In this document: in pieces, positions 1-6,644 of the stretch
How positions within the stretch are numbered: the stretch's first letter is position 1
Layout: the number at the start of each line of letters is the position of its first letter
Origin: Anaerolineae bacterium
GTDB taxonomy: Bacteria; Chloroflexota; Anaerolineae; Fen-1058
NCBI GenBank assembly: GCA_003154115.1
Contig: PMCF01000293.1
Coordinates: 7,994-61,326 of the forward strand
Reading direction: 5' to 3'
Length of the DNA stretch: 53,333 nt
The notes under the pieces: model-generated
What the model was told of the DNA's origin: nothing
Database searches by the model: none
Seen by the model: the letters and a program-made list of their open reading frames with translations, nothing else
Made by a program: the position numbers and the translations under genes

Positions 1-222
1 CTGGCGATTTACGGCTACCACTTCCGACTGGTTTATGAGCGGCACGTCCAGAAAGACAGCGTATAAGGCCCAACCATGCGACATCTACTGGAAGCCATCC
101 CTGCCGACAAACGCACCTATCAACCGACGCCGCAACATCGCGCCGTGTATGATCATCGGTATGAAGTGTTCGTGGAGATTTACTGCCAGATGAAGGGCGT
201 GTATCGCAGATTGAACCAGTAG
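1..222 (+). pseudogene. Remnant resembling the C-terminus of an FGGY sugar kinase
   Basis: One frame runs from the window edge but is stopped by TAA at 64-66. It reopens at an ATG at 76 and ends with TAG at 220-222, giving 48 residues. That piece reads YQPTP..RAVYD.RYEVF.EIY and resembles the extreme C-terminus of FGGY carbohydrate kinases (xylulokinase type: Y-x-P near the end, then YxxRxExFxxIY). No ATP-binding or sugar-binding segment is visible, so it cannot be a functional kinase. It may be the end of a broken gene whose body lies outside the window. The in-frame stop at 64 argues for decay or for two unrelated pieces. The family call rests on one short motif. Confidence 0.3.
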
Positions 223-254
223 CTCACCGAACGATTCCACGCAAGGTCGTGGTG

Positions 255-422
255 ATGCCGCTGTTGGATGACAGCGCGCCGGAAGCGGCGATGAAGATGC
301 GGGCTTTATCCACCGAGTGGGCGGATGTGCGCCTGGCGAATATTCTGTTGAAGCGAAGCGCTAAGGTGGGTGTGCCCACGAGCGAAGGCATGCTGAAGCG
401 AGGAACCCGATCGGTTAGCTAA
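255..422 (+). other. Short unassigned open frame ending in a terminator
   Basis: A frame open from about position 165 (ATG at 255, two GTG codons just before) encodes MPLLDDSAPEAAMKMRAL and continues to a TAA at 420-422. I do not recognise it. No clear ribosome binding site precedes it. It directly follows the FGGY-like remnant in another frame, so it may be a frameshifted fossil rather than a gene. Its stop codon lies inside the loop of the terminator hairpin, which suggests the region was once the 3' end of a transcribed unit. Confidence 0.2.
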
Positions 423-438
423 ACCCGATCGGGTTTTT
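404..438 (+). terminator. Intrinsic terminator
   Basis: An 11-bp perfect stem (AACCCGATCGG at 404-414 with CCGATCGGGTT at 425-435) with a 10-nt loop is followed by a T-rich run (TTTTTATTT). It separates the remnants at the window edge from the RCC1 gene. Confidence 0.8.
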
Positions 439-527
439 ATTTGGCGCTTGACTTGCGGGTGAATTGCGTTGTATGCTATTTCAACGATCGAGCATGTTTC
501 TACAGCGTTCCCAGCGGGAGGTGGCTC

Positions 528-2084
528 ATGTACATCATTCGTCGTCTGCTGGCCCTGTCTCTTATTCTGGTTGTGACGGTCTCCGCGCAAACGGCCACAC
601 TCCAGCCCGTCCAGACTGACTCAGACCATGTCGCGGCTGCCTCTTCGGCGGCAAGTGTGATTGACCTCTGGGGTGGTGCGGTCGAATCCATCGCGCTAAT
701 GTCCAATGGCAGCGTTTGGACGTGGGGCTGGAATGACTATGGCATTCTGGGCAATGGTCACGGTTTGACCATGTTTGATCCCAGTACACTGTACGATAGC
801 GTGTATCCTATTCAAGTGCTGGGGCCGGGCGGGGTCGACCACTTGAGTTCGATTAAGGCGATAGCCGGCGGTGAACGTCACAACGTCGCACTGGATTATA
901 ACGGAGAGGTCTGGACCTGGGGATGGAATTATTTCGGCCAGCTGGGGATGGGGACCTACTGCACAGGCATGAATAATCCAGATTGCATGGGCACGACTCC
1001 GGTTAAGATTCCCAGTTTTGCTAACGTCAAAGCCATTGCCTCGCGAGGCTATCACACCCTGGCACTTAAAAATGATGATACGGTGTGGGCGTGGGGCTAT
1101 AACGCTAATGGCCGGTTAGGAGATGGCACCAATACCGACCAGCACAGCCCGATGCAGGTCGTTGGCTTGACGGGGCATGGAGGCGTCACCGCCCTGAGCA
1201 GCGGCGGAGACGTGAATGTAGCCCTAATGGCAGATCATACCCTCATGGCCTGGGGGCGCAATTATTGGGGCGAAATAGGTAATGGCACGGTGGATACGAG
1301 CGATGTCGGACAATGGACGCCGGTCCCGGTGACTACCACCACCGGCTTGACCGACGTCGTACAGGTGGCCACCGGTTGGTCACACGTTGTGGCGCTGGCG
1401 GCTGACAGAACCGTCTGGACCTGGGGGAAAAATAGCGGGGGAGAATTGGGGAATGGAACAACGATCAGCAGCAGCGTGCCCATCCAGGTGAGCGGGTTGA
1501 GTAACGTCATCGGTGTGTCGGCTGGTGACGGTTCAACCGTCGTGCTGAAAGGTGACGGCACCGTCTGGGCCTGGGGGCTTATTCGGCATGGGGATGGAAC
1601 CGACTACTCTTACGGCCCGACCCCCGTTCAAGTCGCCGGCATAGATCATGTGACGCTGGTTCGCGCTCGAGACTGGCATGTCCTTGCGCTCAAATCAGAT
1701 GACACGGTTTGGGCCTGGGGATCGAATCAACGGGGTGAGTGTGGAAATGGCACGGTGGGAGGCAATACGGATACGCCCGTGCAGGTGATTTTCCCATCTT
1801 CCTCCACACCCGGCATCACCAGCGCGTCGATCGTCACCGGCACACTGGGTGTGCCATTCAGTTATACCGTCACGGCCACCGGCACACTGCCCATCACGTT
1901 GACGGCGACGAACTTGCCCGCCTGGGCTGTATTTAACAGTCCCGTCATCAGCGGCACACCAGATGTGACTGGCACGTACCCCATCACACTGACGGCGGTG
2001 AACAGCGAAGGGAGCGACCAGAAGACGCTAACTGTTTTTATCGGTCAGGTCTTCACCGGGTATCTGCCTGTCGTTATCCGCTGA
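528..2084 (+). CDS. Secreted RCC1-repeat beta-propeller protein with C-terminal Ig-like domain
   Basis: This 518-residue protein has an N-terminal signal peptide (MYIIRRLLALSLILVVTVSA). It then carries about seven RCC1-type repeats with the recurring core VW(T/A)WGxNxxGxLGNGT (for example at 715-760, 910-950, 1080-1130, 1415-1455, 1705-1750). RCC1 repeats fold as a seven-bladed propeller, and bacterial secreted versions are usually surface or adhesion proteins. Residues from about 430 on are Thr/Val-rich and resemble a putative Ig domain (He_PIG type: ITSASIVTGTLGVPFSYTVT). The last residues are YLPVVIR, a tail like those I associate with secreted Chloroflexota proteins. The start at 528 is preferred over the in-frame codon at 441 because GGGAGG lies just upstream and the signal peptide begins there. 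The ligand is unknown. Confidence 0.85.
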   Translation: MYIIRRLLALSLILVVTVSAQTATLQPVQTDSDHVAAASSAASVIDLWGGAVESIALMSNGSVWTWGWNDYGILGNGHGLTMFDPSTLYDSVYPIQVLGPGGVDHLSSIKAIAGGERHNVALDYNGEVWTWGWNYFGQLGMGTYCTGMNNPDCMGTTPVKIPSFANVKAIASRGYHTLALKNDDTVWAWGYNANGRLGDGTNTDQHSPMQVVGLTGHGGVTALSSGGDVNVALMADHTLMAWGRNYWGEIGNGTVDTSDVGQWTPVPVTTTTGLTDVVQVATGWSHVVALAADRTVWTWGKNSGGELGNGTTISSSVPIQVSGLSNVIGVSAGDGSTVVLKGDGTVWAWGLIRHGDGTDYSYGPTPVQVAGIDHVTLVRARDWHVLALKSDDTVWAWGSNQRGECGNGTVGGNTDTPVQVIFPSSSTPGITSASIVTGTLGVPFSYTVTATGTLPITLTATNLPAWAVFNSPVISGTPDVTGTYPITLTAVNSEGSDQKTLTVFIGQVFTGYLPVVIR

Positions 2085-2144
2085 GGGGTATACTGAGTGA
2101 CATGGTGGGGATGCTTGAACATCCTGCCAGCAAGGAGTCTGCAC

Positions 2145-2522
2145 GTGACTAAACCATCCAGAAAAATATCTCCGCCGGACGACAGCGAAAAACTCGCCGC
2201 GCAGATCATCGAGATGATGATGACGTATGGTCAGGCGCAGTTCGGCGACGCAGTAAAATCTTACTGGGTCTATACCGATGATCTGTGCCCCGGCTGCCGG
2301 AAGCGCCCAATTGACGCTATCATATTCAAAGGCAAAGAGGGGCTGGCGATGAATAGTTTCATCTATCGCGAGCGCGGGGTGTTGATTGGTTATCTGCTGT
2401 GCGGCCAGTGCGCGAAAGGCATCTACGAAGCCACGCCCCGCTCCGACGATGAACTGCATCAAAACATCGAGCGCAACTTGATCGCGGCCTACCAGCGCTA
2501 TCTGGCTTCCTTGAATGCGTGA
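2145..2522 (+). CDS. Small cysteine-motif protein, function unknown
   Basis: About 125 residues, cytoplasmic by composition. It contains CPGCRKRP near residue 47 and CGQC near residue 86, two CxxC pairs that would suit one zinc site. Between them is a hydrophobic strand-rich stretch (MNSFIYRERGVLIGYLLCGQC). The GTG at 2145 is chosen because AAGGAG sits about eight bases upstream. An ATG at 2097 is in frame but has no ribosome site and adds an unlikely N-terminus. It lies 60 bp after the RCC1 gene and 62 bp before the DUF3024-like gene, so the small genes here may be co-transcribed. I cannot name a family. Confidence 0.6.
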   Translation: MTKPSRKISPPDDSEKLAAQIIEMMMTYGQAQFGDAVKSYWVYTDDLCPGCRKRPIDAIIFKGKEGLAMNSFIYRERGVLIGYLLCGQCAKGIYEATPRSDDELHQNIERNLIAAYQRYLASLNA

Positions 2523-2584
2523 ACCGTTCTCGCCCATCAACAACAGGGCGTGGTTTGTTAAGATTAGATCAGGAGGTGAACGGC

Positions 2585-3001
2585 ATGACCAAGAAACAAA
2601 TGAGTTGGGTCTACAGCCCAGCGAAAGCAGCCAAACCGAAAATATCGGCGAGCGTCAAAACCACGGTGGAGCAGCAAGCTCAGGCTCTCATCGATACCGT
2701 GCTCAAGCCGAAGCACATTCAGCCCCCGCCGCCAGACGCTCAGTTCAACTACATCGTTGACATTACCACCAAGTGGCATGGCCGCTATTTCTACTTCAGC
2801 GCGAAATATGCCTGCCCTGGCCCGCATGCGATAGCGCCATTCTTTGAAGACAAATTTGCCCGGCTGGAATGCCTCGACGGGCATGACCGCTTCAATCTCG
2901 CTTATAAGCGCTATACGGAAGAATGGATTGTGATTTATACAGACCTGTCACTCGCCCAATGTTTGAGCGCGATTAAGGACGATCCGTCGTTTCAGCCGTG
3001 A
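2585..3001 (+). CDS. DUF3024-like protein
   Basis: 138 residues. The second half (KWHGRYFYFSAKYACP, FARLECLDGHDRFNLAYKRY, EEWIVIYTDLSLAQCLSAI) follows the pattern of DUF3024 proteins: an aromatic strand, an FARLE segment, DRFxLAYxR, then W and a final helix. Function is unknown in the family. The start at 2585 is well supported by AGGAGGTGA at 2571-2579, and the longer in-frame ORF from 2519 overlaps the upstream gene. The N-terminal 50 residues are Lys/Pro-rich and probably disordered. Confidence 0.6.
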   Translation: MTKKQMSWVYSPAKAAKPKISASVKTTVEQQAQALIDTVLKPKHIQPPPPDAQFNYIVDITTKWHGRYFYFSAKYACPGPHAIAPFFEDKFARLECLDGHDRFNLAYKRYTEEWIVIYTDLSLAQCLSAIKDDPSFQP

Positions 3002-3037
3002 TCGCCGGGCGTGAATGCCAGGCCCCTACTTGATACT

Positions 3038-3295
3038 ATGGCTAAACTCAAACTCGATTTACACGACATCTACAATCGCGGCGGGGAGATCGACGCCGAA
3101 CTCAATCGCATTGTGCAAGAGGCCATCGACAAGAAGATTGAGCTGGTCGAGATTATTCCCGGCAAGGGCAGCGGGCAGCTCAAGAAGAAAGTCCTGCGCT
3201 TCTTGAATCAGGGGCACATCCGCCCGCTGTATCATCGCATCGAAAAAGACGACAAGAACTTCGGCCGCATCTTCATCCACTTCAAGTTCAAATAA
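3038..3295 (+). CDS. Smr-domain protein
   Basis: 85 residues that are essentially a single Smr (small MutS-related) domain. LDLHDIYNRGGEIDAELN carries the LDLH motif, then EIIPGKGSGQLKKKVLRFLN carries the HGxG-like glycine loop (here PGKGSG), and the end is FGRIFIHFK. Smr domains bind or nick nucleic acid and in stand-alone form are linked to ribosome rescue or DNA recombination; which applies here cannot be read from sequence. The ATG at 3038 gives the usual short N-terminus. A GTG at 3011 in frame is an alternative, and neither has a strong ribosome site. Confidence 0.75.
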   Translation: MAKLKLDLHDIYNRGGEIDAELNRIVQEAIDKKIELVEIIPGKGSGQLKKKVLRFLNQGHIRPLYHRIEKDDKNFGRIFIHFKFK

Positions 3296-3442
3296 CAAAG
3301 TGCCGTCGGCGGGTTAGATCGAGTGCATTGACCCGGAAGATGCTTGGTTATATACTAACTTCATCAATGCTGGTATTCCGTACCCATGCGGTGCACGAAG
3401 TCCCCATCTCTTGGGGGAGTGCTCCCGTAACATATGGATGGG

Positions 3443-3473
3443 GTGAGTATACGGAATTTTTCCGTATACTCAC
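3443..3473. repeat. Perfect 14-bp inverted repeat (hairpin)
   Basis: GTGAGTATACGGAA (3443-3456) and its exact complement (3460-3473) are separated by 3 nt. The hairpin lies in the 225-bp gap between the Smr gene and the TPR-like gene. The right arm is not followed by a T-run, so it is not a typical terminator. It could be an operator for a dimeric regulator or a transcript-end structure. Confidence 0.7.
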
Positions 3474-3520
3474 TTGTTGAGCGGCTAATTTGAGCAACAA
3501 TCAACCAGAAAGAATCCAAA

Positions 3521-4267
3521 ATGTCGCTAAAGGTTGGAAAATATCATTTTGATTTTAGACATGGCTGGTTGTATATCAATGTGGAAGTTTCTCGTAAAGA
3601 GACAGATGCCCTTATCGCGGAACATCTTCAAACGCTCGAAAAGAATCCAGATGATACTGCCACAAGATTTATTCTAGGGAATATCTTGCGAATGCAAGGC
3701 CAGATCAACAAAGCCCGTCTGGAATATGAAAGAGTTGCACAAACTAAAGATTCTGACTGGTCATCAACGGCGATACAAATACTTGCCCAAATTGAAGAAA
3801 AGCCAGATAGTCCCCCTCCCATCACAACGAAATACTTTTATCATATACAAATCATACCCAGCCCTGCTCGGACTTGGCGGCACCTGAGACTTGGGATTAA
3901 ACGGCGTTTGAAACGGCACAAATTCATTACTTCAAACCTTCCGAAGGCTGATTTTATAGATTCCAACGAAGACAAGCAAAACCTCTATTACTTGAAGTGT
4001 GAGGACGTATTGTTGGGTCTACTAAAATTGGATCAACTTGATTTCCCCTGGGTGTACTGTCGTTTTCAACCCACCCCAGCCTTTGAAAACGTAAAAACTC
4101 GGTTTGAGGAAGAGAGAAATATTGCAGGTGCAGGTCTAAAAAGATGGGAGGTATGGTACGATAACAACATTAGAATTCTAGATCTGCGTTTGATTGATGC
4201 AGCAAGTGATCGAGAGATTAAGTGCTCTATTCTGCATATACAAAACGGCAAAGCTTGGTTCCGTTAA
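3521..4267 (+). CDS. Hypothetical protein with TPR-like N-terminus
   Basis: 248 residues. Residues 28-75 (ALIAEHLQTLEKNPDDTATRFILGNILRMQGQINKARLEYERV) fit one to two tetratricopeptide helical hairpins. A basic stretch (RRLKRHK) follows near residue 130. The C-terminal half is a mixed alpha/beta region ending in strands (RILDLRLIDAASDREIKCSIL) with no motif I know. The gene is clearly more A+T-rich than its neighbours and stands alone between gaps, which suggests recent acquisition. No function is assigned. Confidence 0.6.
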   Translation: MSLKVGKYHFDFRHGWLYINVEVSRKETDALIAEHLQTLEKNPDDTATRFILGNILRMQGQINKARLEYERVAQTKDSDWSSTAIQILAQIEEKPDSPPPITTKYFYHIQIIPSPARTWRHLRLGIKRRLKRHKFITSNLPKADFIDSNEDKQNLYYLKCEDVLLGLLKLDQLDFPWVYCRFQPTPAFENVKTRFEEERNIAGAGLKRWEVWYDNNIRILDLRLIDAASDREIKCSILHIQNGKAWFR

Positions 4268-4444
4268 GAACCGCCCAACCCGGCGTGCAGCCGCCACCAA
4301 GACCTCACAGGTTTTGCGTGATGATCAGGCGCAGGCTGACCACCACTCGAACAGGTTAGTCAGCGTAGCCTGGCCTGCCCAGGGTATCCAGGGCAACTAT
4401 TTGTCGAGTAGAATTAGCTGCATGAAGATCTCACTGGAGGCACC

Positions 4445-5173
4445 ATGAATACCACGCAGCCCGGAGTATTGAATATTCGCGCCAAAACCAGCGCTGTCGT
4501 CGATCATCACAACGACGATGCGCTTCCCGGCAAGCCGTTGTATCTGCTGATCCCCGGCGGGTTGATCGCCTTGGCCGCAATTGGCTTGATCATCTACATT
4601 GCCTACACCACCTGGTACAAAGGCACTATGCCCGCCAGTCAAGGCGTTGGGCTGATCGCACTGCTGGCGCCGTTCTACATCGGCGGCGTGTTCTTGTTCA
4701 GTTACGGTTACGAACTCTACGACATGAAGAAGACGCTGAAACTCACGGCCATCGTCGTCTTCGTGACCGTCTCTTTCGTCGTGATCATCGCGGTGCTCTT
4801 TGCGCTGGCCAGCCTTGGCCTGGAAGACAAAGGGAGTGGCAGCAAAAGCAGTTCCTCCTCATCGAGCAGTGGTGGCAAATCGGCCGTGGCCTCGCCGTCG
4901 ATTAGTTCCGGCAGCACTGTCTACAGCCACGATGGCGGAACGGGTGATTTGGCCGCCGCCGTGCTGCTCAGCAACATGGGTTCGACACACACCGTAACGC
5001 ACGAGGTCATCCACGAAGTGCCGGTCGCTCCGCCGCCGCCTCAACCCATCACTTGCCCGTTCTGCGGTAAATCCTACCTCCCTGCCGAAAACAAATTCAC
5101 TTGCCCCGGCTGCGGGGCGGCCACGCCGAAAGACCTGTTGCCTCAAGACCAGACCGAGATACGAAAGGACTGA
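4445..5173 (+). CDS. Membrane protein with C-terminal zinc ribbon
   Basis: 242 residues. Three hydrophobic helices are visible at about 32-56, 66-88 and 98-122. They are followed by a Ser/Gly-rich linker (KGSGSKSSSSSSSSGGK) and a proline hinge (VPVAPPPPQP). The end is a treble-cleft type zinc ribbon, CPFCGK...CPGCGA (residues about 203-225). The layout suggests a membrane anchor that displays a small metal-bound domain on a flexible arm, probably in the cytoplasm; the partner is unknown. GGAGG five bases upstream supports the start. Confidence 0.7.
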   Translation: MNTTQPGVLNIRAKTSAVVDHHNDDALPGKPLYLLIPGGLIALAAIGLIIYIAYTTWYKGTMPASQGVGLIALLAPFYIGGVFLFSYGYELYDMKKTLKLTAIVVFVTVSFVVIIAVLFALASLGLEDKGSGSKSSSSSSSSGGKSAVASPSISSGSTVYSHDGGTGDLAAAVLLSNMGSTHTVTHEVIHEVPVAPPPPQPITCPFCGKSYLPAENKFTCPGCGAATPKDLLPQDQTEIRKD

Positions 5174-5487
5174 TCGAACTGAATCTACTTCGCCTGCTAC
5201 GGACTACCTTAACATCCTGCTCGATCCATAAGATACTACAGTGACAATCATGATACCTATCGCCTCCGGTGGTTCGCTAGACGAACCTGCTGTCAACTTC
5301 TTCGAAAGAGGTCAGGCTTCCACATTTGTTATTGAGTCAATTCGGCTAAAATAATGAGCGGCGAAAACATCGCCCACGAGCCATGCTCTTTGGGCAGCGG
5401 GATACTTCGTAACGATCGAGATGACTTGTCGTCGCGCATCTGCAACTCGCTCAGCTGAATTTGATCGGGCTGCGAGAAGGTCCGATC
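5174..5487. other. Gene-free stretch
   Basis: I see no credible gene here. The short reverse-strand frame at 5312-5548 overlaps the zinc-ribbon gene in another frame and has random composition. No strong hairpin or promoter stands out. Confidence 0.5.
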
Positions 5488-5634
5488 TCACAGGCCCACG
5501 CAGTCTAGCGGCAGCGCATGCTGGAACGCCTGTCCGCAAGCATGGCACTGTGCCGAGACGTCATAGCACCACACTTCGACTTCCGGTTCGCCGCAATGAG
5601 GACACGTCACGTAATCTGGAAATGGATGTTGCAT
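5488..5634 (-). CDS. 48-residue zinc-ribbon protein
   Basis: A short reverse-strand frame starts at ATG 5634 and ends at TGA 5488. It encodes MQHPFPDYVTCPHCGEPEVE, then WCYDVSAQCHACGQAFQHAL, ending DCVGL. Two CxxC-G knuckles (CPHCG and CHACG, 16 residues apart) make a classic small zinc ribbon, which is strong evidence that this short frame is real. Ribosome-site support is weak (GGTAG). It is divergent from the upstream membrane zinc-ribbon gene and could bind nucleic acid or act as a metal-binding adaptor. It would be missed by a length cutoff of 60 residues. Confidence 0.6.
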   Translation of the reverse strand: MQHPFPDYVTCPHCGEPEVEVWCYDVSAQCHACGQAFQHALPLDCVGL

Positions 5635-5723
5635 GTCGCTACCCAGCACAGGCCCGCTCCCAACATTAGGCTAAGTCTAATCGGTTCCGGCTGTATGCCG
5701 TATGATCTGGATCATATGGCGCG

Positions 5724-5765
5724 GGAAAATAAAAACGGACCGCCTCAGCAGGCCGCCCGTTTATA
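5724..5765 (-). terminator. Intrinsic terminator of the DUF4342 gene
   Basis: Read on the minus strand, a G+C-rich interrupted stem (AAACGG/CCGTTT outer, GCC/GGC inner) is followed by TTTTTATTTT. It lies 19 bp beyond the DUF4342 stop codon. Confidence 0.65.
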
Positions 5766-5783
5766 AATGGATGCGTTTCGATT

Positions 5784-6092
5784 TTACGCGTCGGTTCGCT
5801 CGATAACGATCGTCATCTTGGCCACCAAAGCGGCGGCTGCGCCGATGGCCGCCCACACAGGCAGCAGAACCACCCCGACTACGCCGATGGTGATCGGTAT
5901 TTCCAGTAACGTCTTGCCGGATTCATCCTTCAATACAACGCGGCGGATGTTGCCTTCATGCAGCAATTTCTTGACGAAATCCAACACTTGACCGCCCGTG
6001 ACACTGAACTCTTCAGTGTGCGACTTTTGATCTTGCGGCGGAGTGTCGGTCTGTGGTGCTTCGCTTTGAGGCGGGGTTTGTTCGTCGGTCAT
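5784..6092 (-). CDS. DUF4342 domain protein
   Basis: 102 residues. A disordered Pro/Gln/Thr-rich N-terminus (about 25 residues) is followed by the DUF4342 core: EEFSVTGGQVLDFVKKLLHEGNI, VVLKDESGKTLLEIPITIGVVG, then a hydrophobic helix and a basic end. The first part resembles a UBA-like three-helix fold and the second a membrane-associating segment. The family has no settled function. AAAGGAG eight bases upstream of ATG 6092 supports the start, and a terminator follows the stop, so this is a single-gene transcript. Confidence 0.85.
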   Translation of the reverse strand: MTDEQTPPQSEAPQTDTPPQDQKSHTEEFSVTGGQVLDFVKKLLHEGNIRRVVLKDESGKTLLEIPITIGVVGVVLLPVWAAIGAAAALVAKMTIVIERTDA

Positions 6093-6644
6093 GATCGGCT
6101 CCTTTTAGGTGGAATGAACACAGTTAGGACTTACACAGTTGAAGATGTTTCGCCGCAGTCGGACTGCGGCGTCGGCAGGGCAACTGCCCCGGAACTGCAC
6201 AACTCCTCATAGTATAGCGTGAAAGAAAGCGCGGGGCAACTGCCCCACGTATGATAGAATGGGAACACCTTGAAACCAGGCGGCGTCTTATCTTGAGTGC
6301 GGCCTCTCCTGCGTGCGGTGCACTCAAGTGCTTGAGCTCAATGACCAGTACGCCGTATGATGCATAACAATGAGTATAACGCAAAAGTGTAGGTGACATT
6401 AACTGCGACGCTCCCGCTGGATGGACACATCCAGCGCTGACGGCGGATGTATCCACGCGCAGCGGACCGCGAGCATGCCCAACAGTTTTGCGTTATACCC
6501 TCATGACAATTCGTAATCCTAGTGATTATTCACATCGTTTGTTTTGCTCTCAGTCCGTGTCCGCGCAGATGCGGACGCCCGCAAAGACGCGGGCTGGGAG
6601 CACTTGTAATTAATCACAGGCGATCCATTCGGGAGTGCGTCTGG
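6093..6644. other. Intergenic region with hairpins and a MITE-like element
   Basis: No gene is seen in this 550-bp gap. It holds a 10-bp perfect hairpin at 6151-6171 (CGCCGCAGTC), two short hairpins with the core GGGCAACTGCCC (about 6177 and 6232), and the MITE-like element at 6374-6498. The open frame upstream of the next gene (6522-6644) has no coding character. Confidence 0.6.
6374..6498. mobile_element. MITE-like element, family A copy 1
   Basis: 125 bp bounded by terminal inverted repeats: GTATAACGCAAAAGTGTAGG at 6374-6393 and the complement of GTATAACGCAAAACTGTTGG at 6479-6498 (18 of 20 match). An internal hairpin has arms CTGGATG/CATCCAG. A second copy with the same ends lies at 21368-21473. 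There is no coding capacity, so movement would need a transposase supplied elsewhere. Confidence 0.7.

Noticed and set aside
5312-5548. 78-residue reverse-strand frame in the 5.2-5.6 kb gap
   Set aside because: It overlaps the zinc-ribbon gene in another frame, is Ala/Arg-rich without motif, and has no ribosome site.
6522-6644. N-terminal extension of the 800-residue exported protein
   Set aside because: The extension is Arg/Cys-rich and precedes a clear signal peptide starting at 6645, so it is non-coding.
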